This document shows positions 4,827 through 6,538 of a stretch of 6,538 nucleotides of DNA, in pieces (positions within the stretch are counted from its first letter, which is position 1; each line of letters begins with the position of its first letter). The position numbers and the translations under genes are program-made. This DNA comes from Gulosibacter massiliensis (GTDB lineage Bacteria; Actinomycetota; Actinomycetes; Actinomycetales; Microbacteriaceae), in assembly GCA_945901035.1 (NCBI GenBank), contig CAMDKN010000074.1, positions 1-6,538 of the forward strand, written 5' to 3'. Under the pieces are notes generated by a model that saw nothing but the letters and a program-made list of their open reading frames with translations, did no database searches and was not told the DNA's origin.

Positions 4827-6538
4827 ATGCCTACTAACACCCCTCCCGCGGCGCGCCGCGGAAAGAACTTTGATCCGCGCGAAGCCGCGGCGAAGAAAAA
4901 GAGCCGATTCGGTCGGCCGGACTCGACCGCCGGACCGGCACGACCCGCTCGTGCGTCTCGCGATGACCGTCCGGTTCGTGATGACCGTCCGGCGCGCGCC
5001 GATCGCCCCGCGCGTGATGACCGAGCACCTCGAGCGGACCGTGCCGACCGTGCTCCGCGCAACGAGTTCGCCTTCCGCGATGGTCGACCCGTCCGCGAAG
5101 GACGCCACGTCGATGCCAAGAGCAAGTTTGACCGTCCCGTTCGCACGACCCGTGACGAGCGACGCGACGACCGTCCGGCGCGGGATACTCGTCCCGCACG
5201 CGATGACCGACCGGCTCGCGACGACCGTCGTCCGGTGCGCGACGATCGCCCCGCACGGGATGACCGTCGCCCCGTTCGAGACGACCGCGCCCCACGTAAC
5301 GATCGCTTCTCGCGTGACTCGCGACCCGTTCGCAACGACCGTCCGGCACGGGATGACCGTGCCCCGCGTAACGATCGTTTCGCTCGGGATGAACGCCCCG
5401 CCCGCCGCGACTCGGATTTCTATCCGTCGCGCGACGAGAAAGCGTTTTACGAGCCCGGCGATGACGTCGTGCTCGACCGCTTGCAGGCGATGGCCACCAC
5501 GGCGGAAGACGTCGATGGCGTGACTTTCGGTGACCTCGGACTGGGTCGCAACATCGAAACCGCTCTGCTCGAACTCGGCGCGATTGCACCGTTTCCAATT
5601 CAGGCCGCGACCATTCCGGATGTTCTCGCTGGTCGAGATGTTCTGGGACGTGGACGCACCGGTTCCGGAAAGACCATCGCGTTCGGCGCTCCGCTTGTCG
5701 AGTTGCTCATGGCCAACGGCGGCGGAAAAAAGCGCAGCCAGGGCCGCGGTCCGCGTGCGCTGATTCTCGCGCCGACCCGCGAATTGGCGATGCAGATCAA
5801 CCGGACGGTCATGCCGATCGCAAAGTCGGTCGGACTGTTCACCATGACCATCGTTGGTGGCGTCCCACAGGGTTCGCAGGTCATGAGCCTGCGTCGCGGT
5901 GTCGACATCGTCATCGCCACGCCGGGTCGTCTCGAAGACCTCGCGCGCCAGCGTCACATCGACCTGTCACAGATCCAGATCACGGTTCTCGACGAGGCCG
6001 ACCACATGTGCGACCTCGGTTTCCTCGAGCCCGTGCAGCGCATCCTTCGTGACACCGCCGAGGGCGGACAGCGTCTGCTGTTCTCCGCGACGCTCGACAA
6101 GGGTGTGGCCGCGATTATCGACGAGTTCCTGCCGGAACCCGCGATTCACGAGGTCGCCGGCGAAGACCAGTCGTCGTCCATGATCGACCACCGCGTGTTC
6201 ATCATCGACCACCGCGACAAAATCCCGCTCATCGAGCACCTCGTTCGACGCGACGGAAAGACCCTCGTCTTCACGCGCACCCGTGCGTATGCCGAGCAGC
6301 TCGCGGACGAACTCGAAGATGCGGGAATCCCCGCGACCAGCCTGCACGGTGACCTCAACCAGTCACGTCGTACGCGAAACCTCGAGCGTCTCACCACCGG
6401 TCGCGTCAACGTTCTCGTCGCAACCGATGTGGCTGCTCGTGGAATTCACGTGGACGACATTGACCTCGTCATTCAGGCCGTTGCACCGGACGAGTACACG
6501 ACGTACCTGCACCGTTCGGGCCGAACGGGTCGTGCGGG
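4827..6538 (+). CDS. DEAD-box ATP-dependent RNA helicase with disordered Arg/Asp-rich N-terminus, C-terminus outside window
   Basis: Open from ATG 4827 to the window end: 570 codons with no stop. All core motifs are present in order: Q-motif FPIQ (256-259), motif I GRTGSGKT (276-283), Ia PTRELA (316-321), Ib TPGR (365-368), II DEAD (389-392), III SAT (420-422), IV LVFTRT (480-485), V ATDVAARGI (532-540) and VI HRSGRTGR (562-569). The enzyme unwinds or remodels RNA duplexes using ATP, for example in ribosome assembly, RNA decay or cold adaptation. Residues 1-30 are basic. Residues 44-193 are a low-complexity run of RDDRPAR-like units rich in Arg, Asp and Pro, predicted disordered, unusual in that such tails more often sit at the C-terminus. 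A linker (194-230) leads to the helicase core. The ATG has AGGA 9 nt upstream. No operon link to the sulfur genes is evident (262-nt gap). The substrate RNA cannot be inferred. Confidence 0.95.
   Translation, partial: MPTNTPPAARRGKNFDPREAAAKKKSRFGRPDSTAGPARPARASRDDRPVRDDRPARADRPARDDRAPRADRADRAPRNEFAFRDGRPVREGRHVDAKSKFDRPVRTTRDERRDDRPARDTRPARDDRPARDDRRPVRDDRPARDDRRPVRDDRAPRNDRFSRDSRPVRNDRPARDDRAPRNDRFARDERPARRDSDFYPSRDEKAFYEPGDDVVLDRLQAMATTAEDVDGVTFGDLGLGRNIETALLELGAIAPFPIQAATIPDVLAGRDVLGRGRTGSGKTIAFGAPLVELLMANGGGKKRSQGRGPRALILAPTRELAMQINRTVMPIAKSVGLFTMTIVGGVPQGSQVMSLRRGVDIVIATPGRLEDLARQRHIDLSQIQITVLDEADHMCDLGFLEPVQRILRDTAEGGQRLLFSATLDKGVAAIIDEFLPEPAIHEVAGEDQSSSMIDHRVFIIDHRDKIPLIEHLVRRDGKTLVFTRTRAYAEQLADELEDAGIPATSLHGDLNQSRRTRNLERLTTGRVNVLVATDVAARGIHVDDIDLVIQAVAPDEYTTYLHRSGRTGRA
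4956..5405 (+). repeat. Degenerate in-frame coding repeats (RDDRPAR type) in the helicase
   Basis: About 450 bp encoding residues 44-193 as variations of RDDRPAR, RDDRAPR and RDDRRPV. Two larger duplications are visible. A unit of 24 residues (72 bp), starting RDDRAPRNDRF, begins at 5277 and recurs at 5349. A 13-residue unit starting RDDRRPV begins at residue 131 and recurs at 144. Copies differ mainly at synonymous positions (Arg as CGT, CGC, CGA or CGG; Asp as GAC or GAT). Other frames across this region are open because of the repeat, producing long spurious ORFs. Confidence 0.85.

Noticed and set aside
4870..5523. A 217-codon plus-strand ORF rich in Thr, Val and Met
   Set aside because: It is an alternative frame of the helicase repeat region, kept open by the repeated codons, and has no recognisable domain.
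4647..5957. A 436-codon minus-strand ORF with hexapeptide-like runs of Val, Ala, Thr and Arg, resembling a beta-helix protein
   Set aside because: It lies antisense to the DEAD-box helicase, whose motifs are all intact. Its repetitive look is the complement of the RDDRPAR codon repeats, and it runs on into the helicase core.

Overview
This GC-rich window has the look of an actinobacterial chromosome, possibly Microbacteriaceae. The reasons are heavy use of GTG starts, GC-rich third positions, a possible leaderless promoter, an Arg/Asp-rich N-terminal extension on a DEAD-box helicase, and a CsoR-family regulator beside a rhodanese. The assignment is inference; no rRNA or other marker gene is present. 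I see no insertion sequence, CRISPR array, tRNA or phage gene.

Layout. Bases 2009 down to 1 (minus strand) form a compact three-gene signalling operon. It starts with a six-helix membrane protein whose cytoplasmic tail looks like a ribbon-helix-helix (RHH) DNA-binding fold. A LuxR-type response regulator follows, beginning 1 nt after the previous stop. Last is the membrane-spanning N-terminal part of a probable sensor kinase, which overlaps the regulator by 11 nt and is cut by the window edge.

Bases 2077-4564 form a reactive-sulfur (persulfide/sulfane sulfur) locus built around a divergent intergenic region of only 68 bp. To the left is an exported lipoprotein rhodanese. To the right are a CsoR/CstR-family repressor, a CoA-disulfide reductase fused to a C-terminal rhodanese domain, and a 38-residue six-cysteine protein that is easily missed. 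An inverted repeat with arms ATACCC and GGGTAT lies exactly between the -35 and -10 elements of the best rightward promoter and also covers the best leftward -10. One repressor could therefore control both transcripts. The repressor keeps two conserved cysteines but lacks the copper-binding histidine, which points to persulfide sensing rather than copper.

Bases 4565-4826 are a 262-nt non-coding stretch with a small hairpin close to the helicase ribosome-binding site. From 4827 to the right edge runs a DEAD-box RNA helicase with all core motifs visible (Q through VI). It is preceded by a disordered extension of about 200 residues made of degenerate RDDRPAR-type repeats. Its C-terminus lies outside the window.

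The most interesting items are the membrane-anchored putative RHH protein in the two-component operon, the six-cysteine miniprotein in the sulfur operon, and the single operator shared by the two sulfur transcripts.
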